Assembly: GCF_000723205.1 (NCBI RefSeq)
Contig: NZ_HG315671.1
Span: 694,851-758,850 of the forward strand
Direction of reading: 5' to 3'
Length of the DNA: 64,000 nucleotides
From: Formosa agariphila KMM 3901
GTDB lineage: Bacteria; Bacteroidota; Bacteroidia; Flavobacteriales; Flavobacteriaceae
Below the pieces are notes generated by a model. It did not search any database. It was not told where the DNA came from and saw only the letters and a list, made by a program, of their open reading frames with translations. Below are positions 26,497 through 35,375 of this stretch, one piece after another; position 1 is the stretch's first letter, and each line of letters opens with the position of its first letter. Position numbers and translations under genes: made by a program.

Positions 26497-27543
26497 ATGA
26501 GTGATTATACACCACAAAACGAAGAGGCTGAAGACGAGCTTTACGAGCATTATGCTTTTACAGCAGAAAAGGGGCAATCGCCACTTCGAATTGATAAATA
26601 TTTAATGAATTTTGTAGAAAATGCTACCCGAAGTAAAATTCAGGCGGCTGCAAAATCTGGAAATATTTTTGTTAATGGCGTTGCCGTTAAATCCAATTAT
26701 AAGGTTAAAGGTAACGATGTTATTAAAGTACTTTTTGCGCATCCACCATACGAGAATTTACTTGTAGGGGAAAATATTCCAATTGATATTGTTTACGAAG
26801 ACGACGATTTATTAGTTGTGAATAAACCTGCCGGAATGGTTGTGCATCCAGGTCACGGTAATTATTCTGGAACCTTAATAAATGCATTAATTTATCATTT
26901 TGAAAACCTTCCAGAAAATTCTTCTGGACGTCCAGGTTTAGTACATAGAATAGATAAAGATACTAGCGGATTGTTGGTGGTTGCAAAGACAGAAGAAGCC
27001 ATGGCACACTTATCTTTACAGTTTGCAGAGAAGACATCCGAACGTGAATATGTTGCTATTGTTTGGGGTAATGTAGAGGAAGAAGAAGGAACTGTTGAAG
27101 GTAATATTGGGCGTCATCCTAAAAATAGACTTCAAAACACTGTTTTTTTTGGTGAAGATGAAGATAAAGGGAAACCAGCTGTGACGCACTATAAGGTTAT
27201 CGAGCGTTTAGGTTATGTGACTTTGGTGTCATGTAAACTAGAAACGGGACGTACACACCAAATTCGTGTGCATATGAAACATATTGGTCATACCTTATTT
27301 AACGATGAACGTTATGGTGGAGAGAAGATTTTAAAGGGAACTACATTTACTAAATATAAACAGTTTGTAGATAATTGTTTTAAAATTTTACCGAGACAAG
27401 CCCTGCATGCGAAAACTTTAGGATTCAAACATCCAAGAACGAAAGAGTTTATGCGTTTTAACACAGAAATTCCAGAAGATATGGAGCAGTGTATTGAAAA
27501 ATGGAAACACTACGTAAAGCATCAAGAAACAGATAATGTATAA
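26497..27543 (+). CDS. rluD: RluA/RluD-family pseudouridine synthase
   Basis: Converts uridines of 23S rRNA to pseudouridine; RluD-type enzymes act on helix 69. The 348-residue protein has an S4 RNA-binding domain at about residues 28-90 (RIDKYLMNFVENATRSKIQAAAKSG) and the catalytic motif HRIDKDTSGLLVVAKT with the essential Asp. The C-terminal RTHQIRVHMKHIGH and DERYGG segments are typical. RluD is the most likely member because of the S4 domain and length, although RluC cannot be excluded by eye. Confidence 0.9.
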   Translation: MSDYTPQNEEAEDELYEHYAFTAEKGQSPLRIDKYLMNFVENATRSKIQAAAKSGNIFVNGVAVKSNYKVKGNDVIKVLFAHPPYENLLVGENIPIDIVYEDDDLLVVNKPAGMVVHPGHGNYSGTLINALIYHFENLPENSSGRPGLVHRIDKDTSGLLVVAKTEEAMAHLSLQFAEKTSEREYVAIVWGNVEEEEGTVEGNIGRHPKNRLQNTVFFGEDEDKGKPAVTHYKVIERLGYVTLVSCKLETGRTHQIRVHMKHIGHTLFNDERYGGEKILKGTTFTKYKQFVDNCFKILPRQALHAKTLGFKHPRTKEFMRFNTEIPEDMEQCIEKWKHYVKHQETDNV

Positions 27544-27587
27544 GTAAATGTTATGATAAAATAAGAAATAACAGTAATCGTCTATGG

Positions 27588-27615
27588 TTTGTAAGTCGTT
27601 TCAATAGTAAATTTG
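27588..27615 (+). promoter_or_regulatory. Probable yaaA promoter
   Basis: TTTG at 27588-27591 and a perfect -7 box TAAATTTG at 27608-27615, spacer 16 nt, 55 nt before the yaaA ATG at 27671. Confidence 0.5.
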
Positions 27616-27670
27616 AATGATTTTAAAATTGAAATCAATTAGAACGTAGAATTATATAATTCCCATATAA

Positions 27671-28429
27671 ATGAAATTAGTTATATCTCCAGCGAAATCA
27701 TTAGATTTTGAACGTCAATTGCCAACAGAAGTTTCCACTGAAGCGGTTTTTTTAAAGGAAGCAGAGCGTTTAAATAAGGTGTTGAAAAATAAATCGGCAA
27801 AAAATTTGTCCGAGTTAATGAAAATATCTGATGCTCTTGGACAATTAAATTACGAAAGAAACCAGGACTGGGAATTACCGTTTACAAAAGACAATGCCAG
27901 ACAAGCTATTTATACTTTTAGCGGAGATGTTTATCGTGGTTTTGATGCATTTACAATAGCTGAAGATAAGTTAGGTAAATTACAAAATACAGTTAGAATA
28001 CTCTCTGGACTATATGGGGTTTTAAAACCTTTCGATTTAATACAAGCGTATCGGTTAGAGATGGGAACAAAATTACCTGTTGGCTCTAAAAAGAACTTAT
28101 ATGAGTTTTGGAAAGCGTCTATCGTGAAGGCTTTAAACGAAGACTTGGAAGACGACGAATTATTTTTAAATTTAGCTAGTAACGAATATTTTAAAGCTGT
28201 AGATGTTAAGGCATTAAAAGTGCCAGTAATAACTGCAACATTTAAAGACTTGAAAAACGGAGAATATAAAATTATTGCAACTTATGCAAAGTTAGCAAGA
28301 GGATATATGGCCCGATACATTATCGATACTGATGCGAAAACTGTCGATGATTTAAAAGGCTTTAACTACGAAAACTATAGATACCATGAGCAATTCTCAA
28401 CAGAAACCGAGTTGGTCTTTACAAGATAA
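27671..28429 (+). CDS. yaaA: Peroxide stress protein YaaA
   Basis: A 252-residue DUF328/UPF0246 protein. It starts with the invariant MKLVISPAKSLDF and contains LSGLYGVLKPFDLIQAYRLEMGTKL and NLASNEYFKAVD, ending with ETELVFTR as usual. In E. coli YaaA lowers intracellular iron and protects DNA under hydrogen peroxide stress; a DNA-binding fold is reported. The last 44 nt overlap the start of the following small membrane protein gene in another frame. Confidence 0.94.
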   Translation: MKLVISPAKSLDFERQLPTEVSTEAVFLKEAERLNKVLKNKSAKNLSELMKISDALGQLNYERNQDWELPFTKDNARQAIYTFSGDVYRGFDAFTIAEDKLGKLQNTVRILSGLYGVLKPFDLIQAYRLEMGTKLPVGSKKNLYEFWKASIVKALNEDLEDDELFLNLASNEYFKAVDVKALKVPVITATFKDLKNGEYKIIATYAKLARGYMARYIIDTDAKTVDDLKGFNYENYRYHEQFSTETELVFTR

Positions 28430-28724
28430 TAAACGTACCCAAAAAGAACGTGAAGCGTTTAAGCCCACTGGGAAAGTAAAAAAGCAATCGAACCTCAAAT
28501 ATGTTTTGGCGGTAATTTCGATTGCTTTTTTAGTGAGCTTATCTTTAACGGTATGGTCTAAAAAAAAGTTAGAAGCTTGTTTGTTTTCAGAATTCTGCTT
28601 TAATTCTAAAGACGATGTGTTTTTATATGCTGCCTATGTGTTTAGTACCATAACAATTATAGGACTTACGGTATTTGTTGCATATTTATTTGGTAAGCGT
28701 TTTGGCGAACAAGTAAAGCAGTAA
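28386..28724 (+). CDS. Small two-helix membrane protein, function unknown
   Basis: A 112-residue protein with a basic, polar N-terminus (residues 1-38) and two hydrophobic segments: YVLAVISIAFLVSLSLTVW and VFLYAAYVFSTITIIGLTVFVAYLF. I do not recognise a family. The only ATG lies 44 nt inside yaaA, so its translation is probably coupled to yaaA. Two clear membrane helices and charged flanks support a real gene. Its stop codon TAA abuts the stop of the THX gene on the other strand. Confidence 0.7.
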   Translation: MSNSQQKPSWSLQDNKRTQKEREAFKPTGKVKKQSNLKYVLAVISIAFLVSLSLTVWSKKKLEACLFSEFCFNSKDDVFLYAAYVFSTITIIGLTVFVAYLFGKRFGEQVKQ

Positions 28725-28737
28725 TTACCGCTTTACT
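28712..28737. repeat. 26-bp near-perfect palindrome centred on two abutting stop codons
   Basis: Left arm 28712-28724 and right arm 28725-28737 are complementary at 12 of 13 positions, the mismatch being a possible wobble on the minus transcript. The centre is TAA|TTA, the stop codons of the convergent genes. It may terminate both transcripts or stabilise their 3' ends. Confidence 0.6.
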
Positions 28738-28862
28738 GTAGGGTCTTTATCAATATTAATTTTTTCCTCAGGTCTAACTTTTTTCTTAATTCTCGGTCTA
28801 TTTACTCCGTAGGTACCTCTACTTATTTTTCCGCGTTTGGTTTTTTTATCTCCTCTGCCCAT
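28725..28862 (-). CDS. 30S ribosomal protein THX
   Basis: A 45-residue, very basic protein. It begins MGRGDKKTKRGKISRGTYG and continues with NRPRIKKK, the THX/PSRP pattern known from Thermus Thx and present in most Bacteroidota. Thx sits in the head of the 30S subunit and stabilises RNA packing there. The gene is easily missed because of its length. A perfect -7 box lies 38 nt upstream on the same strand, and its stop codon abuts that of the convergent membrane protein gene. Confidence 0.88.
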   Translation of the reverse strand: MGRGDKKTKRGKISRGTYGVNRPRIKKKVRPEEKINIDKDPTVKR

Positions 28863-28899
28863 AGTTTTTATTTTAAAATACTAATTTTAATCAAAACTA

Positions 28900-28907
28900 C
28901 AAAGATA
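28900..28907 (-). promoter_or_regulatory. -7 promoter box for the THX gene
   Basis: Reads TATCTTTG on the minus strand (perfect TAnnTTTG), 37 nt before the THX start at 28862 and directly against the start codon of the divergent gene at 28908. Confidence 0.6.
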
Positions 28908-29561
28908 ATGTTCAAACATCGGCATCCTTATGCTCCATTTATACCAGATTCTACAACAAAACTTATTGTTGGCACTTTGCCGCCCCCTCGATTTTCAAAA
29001 GGTATTTTAAAACCCGGAGATGTAGATTTTTGTTACGGGAGTATTGATGGTTTATTATGGCCAATTTTAAATACTATTTTCAATCTAAACTTAGATTTTG
29101 AAACTACCGAAGCAGCAATTTTACAACGTAAGGTATTTTTAAAATCAAGAAACATTGGAATTTGTGATATAGTTGAAAGCGCTGAACGTGAAAAAATAGA
29201 CGCCTCAGATCTTGGAATGAAAAATATAGTGTTAAGAGATGTGGTGAGTTATTTAAAATACTATCCTAAAATAGATACACTTTTGTTTACTGGAGGAAAC
29301 AGTAAGAATGGACCAGAATATTTTTTTAGAAAACATTTAAAATCATATGGTATACCATTAAAAGTAGAACAAAAAGAAGTTCCTAGAGAACATAGCTTTG
29401 AATTGGAAGGGAGATGTATTAACACAGTCTCTTTAACAGCGCCCTCCGGCGCTGCTAATAGAGCTGTTGGCGGTATGCCATTTTACAAACAAATCAAACA
29501 AACTAATACTAATTTCAATACTTTCGATTTTCGAGTATTGCAATACCGTAATTTTTTTTAA
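28908..29561 (+). CDS. Uracil-DNA glycosylase family protein
   Basis: A 217-residue protein that begins FKHRHPYAPFIP and carries KLIVGTLPPPRFSKG, which resembles the GxxPxP water-activating motif region of UDG-superfamily enzymes, followed by DVDFCYGSIDGLLWPIL. A late TAPSGAANRA segment occupies the place of the DNA-intercalating loop (HPSPRN in related enzymes). It would remove uracil or mismatched bases in base excision repair; which lesion cannot be told. A TAATTTTA box at 28882-28889 may be its promoter. Confidence 0.75.
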   Translation: MFKHRHPYAPFIPDSTTKLIVGTLPPPRFSKGILKPGDVDFCYGSIDGLLWPILNTIFNLNLDFETTEAAILQRKVFLKSRNIGICDIVESAEREKIDASDLGMKNIVLRDVVSYLKYYPKIDTLLFTGGNSKNGPEYFFRKHLKSYGIPLKVEQKEVPREHSFELEGRCINTVSLTAPSGAANRAVGGMPFYKQIKQTNTNFNTFDFRVLQYRNFF

Positions 29562-29638
29562 AGACTAATTCAAATTATAAAACGTGTAATTCTCGTTTAG
29601 TTATTTCTTTGTTTATACTATATAAATAGTTAGTTTTC

Positions 29639-29677
29639 TGGAAAACCAAAGTGGAAAACCAGATTGGTTTACCAAAA
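29639..29677. repeat. Three 13-nt tandem units with TGG-N4-CCA cores
   Basis: TGGAAAACCA at 29639-29648, TGGAAAACCA at 29652-29661 and TGGTTTACCA at 29665-29674 start exactly 13 nt apart. Each core is an imperfect palindrome, as expected for repeated protein-binding sites. Confidence 0.6.
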
Positions 29678-29888
29678 GTAAGAATTTATCTGTCATATCA
29701 AACAAAAAATCAATAAATTATTGGTTTTATGATAATTAAATTCTTGATTTATTATTAGAGTGATAGATTTTACAGCCAATTAAGGTGTTCTATCTCACTG
29801 ATTTTCGGACATAAATAACTGATTTTATTTTAAAAAGTAAGATTTTGTTTTTTATGAATCAATTCTTTATTAATACACATCAAATCAT

Positions 29889-29896
29889 TAAATTTG
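29889..29896 (+). promoter_or_regulatory. -7 promoter box for ffh
   Basis: TAAATTTG matches TAnnTTTG and ends 26 nt before the ffh ATG at 29923. Confidence 0.6.
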
Positions 29897-29922
29897 CCTT
29901 TCTTAAAATTTGATGAAAGTTT

Positions 29923-31251
29923 ATGTTTAATAATTTAAGTGAGAAGTTAGATAAAGCGTTACACGTTCTTAAAGGACATGGAAGTATAACGGAAGTTAAT
30001 GTTGCAGAAACCTTGAAGGAAGTACGTCGTGCTTTATTAGATGCCGATGTTAACTTTAAAATTGCTAAAGATTTTACCACTAGAGTAAAAGAAAAAGCAC
30101 TAGGGCAAGATGTATTAACAGCATTACAGCCAGGACAATTAATGGTTAAAATCGTTAAAGACGAATTAACCGAGTTAATGGGAGGTGATGCAGAAGGTAT
30201 TAATTTGTCTGGTACACCAAGCATTATTTTAATGTCTGGTTTACAAGGATCGGGTAAAACTACATTCTCAGGAAAATTAGCAAACTACCTTAAAACTAAA
30301 AAAACTAAGAAGCCTTTATTGGTTGCCTGTGATGTATATCGTCCAGCGGCGATAGATCAATTACATGTAGTTGGTGGACAAATAAATGTAGATGTATTTA
30401 GCGATAAGGGAAATAGTAATCCTGTTGCTATTGCCGAAGCAGGTATTGCTTTTGCAAAAGCTAACGGACATAATGTTGTAATTATTGATACCGCGGGGCG
30501 TTTAGCTGTAGATGAGGCGATGATGAACGAGATTTCGGAAATTCATAAAGCTATTCAGCCACAAGAAACCTTATTTGTTGTAGATTCTATGACAGGGCAA
30601 GATGCAGTAAATACAGCAAAAGCCTTTAATGATGTTTTAAACTTCGACGGAGTTATCCTTACCAAATTAGATGGGGATACACGTGGAGGAGCTGCAATTT
30701 CTATTAAATCTGTAGTCGATAAACCAATTAAGTTTATTGGTACAGGTGAGAAAATGGAAGCTATTGATGTGTTCTATCCATCACGTATGGCAGACCGTAT
30801 TCTTGGAATGGGGGATGTTGTGTCTTTAGTTGAACGTGCTCAAGAGCAGTTTGACGAAGAGGAAGCTAGAAAACTTCAAAAGAAAATTGCAAAGAATCAA
30901 TTCGGATTCGATGATTTCTTAAGTCAGATTCAGCAAATCAAGAAAATGGGGAACATGAAAGACCTTGTTGGAATGATTCCTGGTGCTGGAAAAATGATGA
31001 AAGATATCGATATCGATGACGATGCATTTAAACATATAGAAGCTATCATTCATTCCATGACGGTTGAAGAACGCACTAACCCTTCAATTATTAATGCGAG
31101 TAGAAAAAAACGTATTGGTAAAGGGTCTGGAACATCTGTACAACAAGTAAATCAGTTGTTAAAACAGTTTGACCAAATGAGCAAAATGATGAAGATGATG
31201 CAAGGTGGTGGCGGAAAGCGCATGATGCAGGCCATGAAGAATATGCGTTAA
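29923..31251 (+). CDS. ffh: Signal recognition particle protein Ffh
   Basis: GTPase that with SRP RNA targets nascent membrane proteins to FtsY and SecYEG. The 442-residue protein has the N domain, then the G domain with GLQGSGKTTFSGKLA (G1), DTAGRL (G3) and TKLDGDTRGGAAIS (G4), and a methionine-rich M domain (GMIPGAGKMMKD, MSKMMKMMQ) that binds signal peptides and RNA. Length is normal. The downstream folD gene starts 38 nt later. Confidence 0.97.
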   Translation: MFNNLSEKLDKALHVLKGHGSITEVNVAETLKEVRRALLDADVNFKIAKDFTTRVKEKALGQDVLTALQPGQLMVKIVKDELTELMGGDAEGINLSGTPSIILMSGLQGSGKTTFSGKLANYLKTKKTKKPLLVACDVYRPAAIDQLHVVGGQINVDVFSDKGNSNPVAIAEAGIAFAKANGHNVVIIDTAGRLAVDEAMMNEISEIHKAIQPQETLFVVDSMTGQDAVNTAKAFNDVLNFDGVILTKLDGDTRGGAAISIKSVVDKPIKFIGTGEKMEAIDVFYPSRMADRILGMGDVVSLVERAQEQFDEEEARKLQKKIAKNQFGFDDFLSQIQQIKKMGNMKDLVGMIPGAGKMMKDIDIDDDAFKHIEAIIHSMTVEERTNPSIINASRKKRIGKGSGTSVQQVNQLLKQFDQMSKMMKMMQGGGGKRMMQAMKNMR

Positions 31252-31289
31252 GATTTAAAATCTAATTAATAAATAATATACCCTATTAC

Positions 31290-32174
31290 ATGACAATTTT
31301 AGACGGAAAAAAGGTTAGTAACGATATTAAAGACGAAATCACCGAGCAAGTAAAAAAAATGAAAGCCAAAGGTGAAAAAGTTCCTCATTTAGCAGCGATA
31401 ATAGTTGGTAATGATGGTGCGAGTCTAACCTATGTAGGTAGTAAAGTTCGTGCTTGCGAACGTGTAGGTTTCGAATCTACTTTAGTTAAAATGTCTAGTA
31501 CTACTAGCGAAGTAGAATTGTTAGATAAAATTAATGAATTAAACGAAAACCCAGAGATTGATGGGTATATCGTTCAGTTACCTTTACCAGAACAAATCGA
31601 TACTCAAAAAGTGTTATTAGCCGTAAATCCAGATAAAGATGTAGATGGTTTTCATCCTGCAAATTTTGGTAAAATGGCGTTAGATATGACAACTTTTATT
31701 CCTGCTACTCCTTTTGGAATTTTAGAATTATTAGAGCGTTACGGTGTTGAAACTAGCGGGAAACATACAGTGGTTATTGGACGTTCTCATATAGTAGGTC
31801 GCCCTATGAGTATATTAATGGGGAGAAAAGGATTTCCAGGAAATTCTACCGTAACACTAACACATAGTCACACAAAAAACATTACACAAATTACTTCGCA
31901 AGCAGATATAATTATTTCGGCTTTAGGAGTTCCTAATTTCTTAAAAGCAGAAATGGTAAAAGATGATGCTGTAATTATAGATGTAGGAATTACGCGTGTT
32001 GCAGACGATTCGACAGAAAAAGGTTATAGAATTACTGGAGATGTAGATTTTGTTAATGTGAGTAAGAAAGCAAGTTTTATTACACCAGTTCCTGGAGGAG
32101 TTGGTCCTATGACGATTGCTATGCTTTTAAAAAACACATTGTTAGCTTGTGAAAGACATCGTTCTAAAGCATAA
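31290..32174 (+). CDS. folD: Methylenetetrahydrofolate dehydrogenase/cyclohydrolase FolD
   Basis: Bifunctional enzyme interconverting 5,10-methylene-, methenyl- and 10-formyl-tetrahydrofolate. The 294-residue protein has YVGSKVRACERVGFES with the catalytic Tyr and Lys, GYIVQLPLPEQID, PDKDVDGFHPANFG, the NADP-binding VVIGRSHIVGRPMS and the C-terminal TPVPGGVGPMTIAMLL. A strong terminator follows. Confidence 0.97.
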   Translation: MTILDGKKVSNDIKDEITEQVKKMKAKGEKVPHLAAIIVGNDGASLTYVGSKVRACERVGFESTLVKMSSTTSEVELLDKINELNENPEIDGYIVQLPLPEQIDTQKVLLAVNPDKDVDGFHPANFGKMALDMTTFIPATPFGILELLERYGVETSGKHTVVIGRSHIVGRPMSILMGRKGFPGNSTVTLTHSHTKNITQITSQADIIISALGVPNFLKAEMVKDDAVIIDVGITRVADDSTEKGYRITGDVDFVNVSKKASFITPVPGGVGPMTIAMLLKNTLLACERHRSKA

Positions 32175-32196
32175 AATTACTGTAAATAAATAGCTT

Positions 32197-32238
32197 AATA
32201 AGCATAATTACGAACTACGTAGTTATGCTTATTTTTTT
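32197..32238 (+). terminator. Terminator after folD
   Basis: An 11-bp perfect stem (32197-32207 with 32223-32233) ends in ATTTTTTTG. A smaller palindrome AACTACGTAGTT (32213-32224) lies in the loop. Confidence 0.8.
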
Positions 32239-32309
32239 GTTATAATTTCAACTGTAACGTTTTTTTAACTAGCTTTAGTTTGCTAAGAAACTAAATTACA
32301 GTCAATTCA

Positions 32310-35300
32310 TTGAGAAAAAAACACGTCGTATGTATAATACTTTTATGGGTTAGTTATATAAATGGACAAAATTCTGAAACATTACAAGTTAATTATTTAG
32401 GGCAAGAACAAGGACTTTTACAGTTAAACACAAAAACTCTTGCTTTAGACGACATGGGCTATTTATGGGTAGGAACAGAAGATGGTTTACATCGGTTTAA
32501 TGGCTACGAGTTTAAAAGCTACATCTCAAATCCAAATGATAGTACTACCATTTCAGACGACCATATTCGTGGTTTAGTAACCATTAATGATACTCTGTGG
32601 GTCGCCACAAATTCTAAAGGAATACAAGGGTATCAACGGTCTGAAAACAAGTTTTTTTCACTCTTTAGTAATTCCAATACACCCGATTTAAATAACGCAT
32701 ATAAAGTATTTGAGCTTAATAATGAATTGTTATTATTTTCAGTAAAAAATAATTTTATACTATTCGATAGAAAGCTCAAAACACATGAAATTATACGTCT
32801 TCCAAACGAATCTATTGAAAATAAAGTAGAAGATATTCATGTTGTAAATCAAAATAATGTTTGGTTGGCTACTAAGGAATCTGGGGTTTTAGTTTTGAGT
32901 TTAAGAGATAATACCATTTCACCGTTACCAATATTTAATAGCAAATCTGTATCATGTTTTATAGATAGTAAAGATGTAATTTATATAGGGTCAGAACAAG
33001 GTGTTGAGGTTTATAATAAAACTTTAGGAACCCTAAATAAAACCACAATAGAAACAGGTGTTGATGGCTTTTATAAAATAAACGATTTTGAATATTATGT
33101 GAATTCAGAAAATGGAATTCTTAAATACAATTCAATAACAGATCGTTTTAAGTCGGTTGTTTTTCAAAATTTAAAAGAAAACAAACAATATACCTCAGTA
33201 AGTTTTACGCAAGTTTTAGGCGATAACAAAGGTAATATTTGGTTTGGTACGCAAGGCGAAGGATTGCTTCATCACAATAGGTTTCAAAATAAATTTGAAA
33301 GTTTTAGAGTTGAATTGCCTGAGTTGTATGAAAATCAGCGTATAAGTGTATTTCCAATTCAAAAAGAAAACGACTCCACATTGTGGTTAGGAACGTATGC
33401 TGGTACTGTTAAATATAATCTTAAAACTCAAGAATCTCTTTTGTACGACACGGGAAAAGGAGACATTACCTACGATTTTTTCAAAGATGAATATGGTACC
33501 CTTTGGGTGGGTAGTATTACAGCTGGTTTAATGAAATATGATGCTGTTAACGATACTTTTAAACAGTGGTTGCATGAAGATTCTGAAACGAGTTTAAAAG
33601 ATAACGAGGTGCTTAAAATTATTCCAATATCTAAAGATAAACTTTGGATTTGTACGTGGTCTGGAGGTATTAACGAATTTGATATTATTACCGAAACATT
33701 TAAACCCGTCTTGCTAGATGGTTTACAAATTGATCGTGCAAGATCAGCTATAATCGACTCTAAAAATCATATTTGGTTGGGTACAGATAACGGTCTTTAC
33801 GAAATAGAGTCTAATAACATTCTAAATCATTATACAGATAATAAGAACGATAGTTTAAGAATTACGAATAATAGAGTGTTTGCTATTTCTGAAGATGAGC
33901 AAGGACATATATGGGTTGGCACAAGCTCTGGATTAACACATATTAATACAGAAACTCAAAAATCAGATTTGTATTTTAAACAGAAAGAGTTTTTAAACGA
34001 TTTTGTTTACGGCCTTATAATAGATAGCAATAATAGGGTTTGGATGAGTACCAATTTTGGTTTGTCTGTATTTAATCCTGAAGACAAAACCTTTAAAAAC
34101 TATACAAAAGAAGATGGTTTACAGGATAATGAATTCAATGGGAAATCGTTCTTTAAAGATAATAATGATCTATTGTATTTTGGAGGTATAAATGGGTTTA
34201 ATATTATAAATCCGAACCAAGTGGTCGATAATCCTTATGTACCAGATGTCTATCTAGAATCTGTAGAACTATTTAATCAGCCAATAGAAAGAAACGAAAT
34301 GTTTAAAGATACGTTACAGTTTAAAAGTGCAGAAAATGTACTCACTTTTAACTTTTCGGCAATAAATTATTTAAACCCAAATAAATGTTCGTATCAATAT
34401 AAACTTGAAAATTTTGATGAGGATTGGAGTCCAGTTACAAAAAAGAAAAATGTAACCTATACAAATTTAAATCCAGGACGGTATACCTTAAAAATAAAAG
34501 TATCTAACGATGTGGGGCAATGGAATTCGAAATTTAAAACTGTTCAGTTAATAATTATTCCGCCTTGGTATCTTGATACTTGGTTTAAAGGGCTTGTTAT
34601 TGGACTCTTTTTATTGTCTGGAATTGTGTATTATAAGGTGAAAACCTCTCTCTTAAAAAGAGATAAAGTAAAGTTAGCAGCTCTTGTAGATTCACGAACA
34701 CAAGATTTAATTCAGAAAAATATAGAGTTAAATACATCGCATTCGGTGATGTTAGAGCAAAAAAATAATATAGAATTCTTGATGAAAGAGCTAAACCATC
34801 GGGTTAAAAATAATCTTCAAATAATTTCTAGTTTGTTAAATATGCAAGCTAAAAATGTTGAAGAGCAAGAGGTGAAAGACGTTTTAAATATTGCCAAAAA
34901 TAGAATCTTAACCATTTCGTATATTCAGAATGATTTGGTTTCAAATGATGATGCTGTAAACGTTGGAGTTTTTCTGAAGAATTTCTCTAAGAAAATAATT
35001 AATCTATTATCCGATCAAGAAACGCAAAAGTTTAAACTGATTTTTCAATTAGAACCTGATTGTATTTGCGATATAAATACCACTTTATTGGGGTTAATTT
35101 TAAATGAATTAATAACGAACACTTATAAATATGCCTTTAAAACAGTTAGCCCTAATCATATTTTAAAAATAAGTTGTACGCATTCTAAAGAAGGACTAAA
35201 AATTACTGTGGCCGATAATGGTGTAGGGTATTCAGTATACGCTATTAGAACTAATACGTTGGGTTTAGACTTAGTAAATACAATGGTGCAGCAGTTAGAT

Positions 35301-35360
35301 GGTACAATAAAAGTGTCTACTAATAATGGCGTAGAAAATGTGATACAATTACCCTGTTAA
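32310..35360 (+). CDS. Reg_prop/Y_Y_Y sensor histidine kinase (HisKA_2 type)
   Basis: A 1016-residue membrane sensor. It uses a TTG start; the signal peptide RKKHVVCIILLWVSYINGQ follows at once and no nearby ATG fits. Residues 25 to about 660 contain repeated propeller blades with the W(L/V/F)GT pattern (LWVGTEDGLHRFN, IWFGTQGEG, LWLGTYAG, LWVGSITAG, IWLGTDNG, IWVGTSSG), then a Y_Y_Y domain, one TM near 753-772, the phospho-His in ELNHRVKNNLQ near 829 and an ATPase with NELITNTYKYAF. Unlike hybrid Bacteroides systems it has no receiver or AraC domain in the same chain; the receiver is in the next gene. The ligand, often a glycan in such systems, is unknown. Confidence 0.9.
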   Translation: MRKKHVVCIILLWVSYINGQNSETLQVNYLGQEQGLLQLNTKTLALDDMGYLWVGTEDGLHRFNGYEFKSYISNPNDSTTISDDHIRGLVTINDTLWVATNSKGIQGYQRSENKFFSLFSNSNTPDLNNAYKVFELNNELLLFSVKNNFILFDRKLKTHEIIRLPNESIENKVEDIHVVNQNNVWLATKESGVLVLSLRDNTISPLPIFNSKSVSCFIDSKDVIYIGSEQGVEVYNKTLGTLNKTTIETGVDGFYKINDFEYYVNSENGILKYNSITDRFKSVVFQNLKENKQYTSVSFTQVLGDNKGNIWFGTQGEGLLHHNRFQNKFESFRVELPELYENQRISVFPIQKENDSTLWLGTYAGTVKYNLKTQESLLYDTGKGDITYDFFKDEYGTLWVGSITAGLMKYDAVNDTFKQWLHEDSETSLKDNEVLKIIPISKDKLWICTWSGGINEFDIITETFKPVLLDGLQIDRARSAIIDSKNHIWLGTDNGLYEIESNNILNHYTDNKNDSLRITNNRVFAISEDEQGHIWVGTSSGLTHINTETQKSDLYFKQKEFLNDFVYGLIIDSNNRVWMSTNFGLSVFNPEDKTFKNYTKEDGLQDNEFNGKSFFKDNNDLLYFGGINGFNIINPNQVVDNPYVPDVYLESVELFNQPIERNEMFKDTLQFKSAENVLTFNFSAINYLNPNKCSYQYKLENFDEDWSPVTKKKNVTYTNLNPGRYTLKIKVSNDVGQWNSKFKTVQLIIIPPWYLDTWFKGLVIGLFLLSGIVYYKVKTSLLKRDKVKLAALVDSRTQDLIQKNIELNTSHSVMLEQKNNIEFLMKELNHRVKNNLQIISSLLNMQAKNVEEQEVKDVLNIAKNRILTISYIQNDLVSNDDAVNVGVFLKNFSKKIINLLSDQETQKFKLIFQLEPDCICDINTTLLGLILNELITNTYKYAFKTVSPNHILKISCTHSKEGLKITVADNGVGYSVYAIRTNTLGLDLVNTMVQQLDGTIKVSTNNGVENVIQLPC

Positions 35361-35375
35361 TTAAATAGAATTAAT

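Larger units (their letters stand above)
29562..29922. other. 361-nt AT-rich gap before ffh
   Basis: No open frame with coding character is seen on either strand. It holds a cluster of three 13-nt repeats (29639-29677) and, at its end, the ffh promoter box. I looked for an SRP RNA or tRNA here and did not see one. Confidence 0.6.

Noticed and set aside
29562-29922. Possible SRP RNA gene before ffh
   Set aside because: No GGAA-tetraloop hairpin or paired helix of the right size could be traced; only short repeats are visible.
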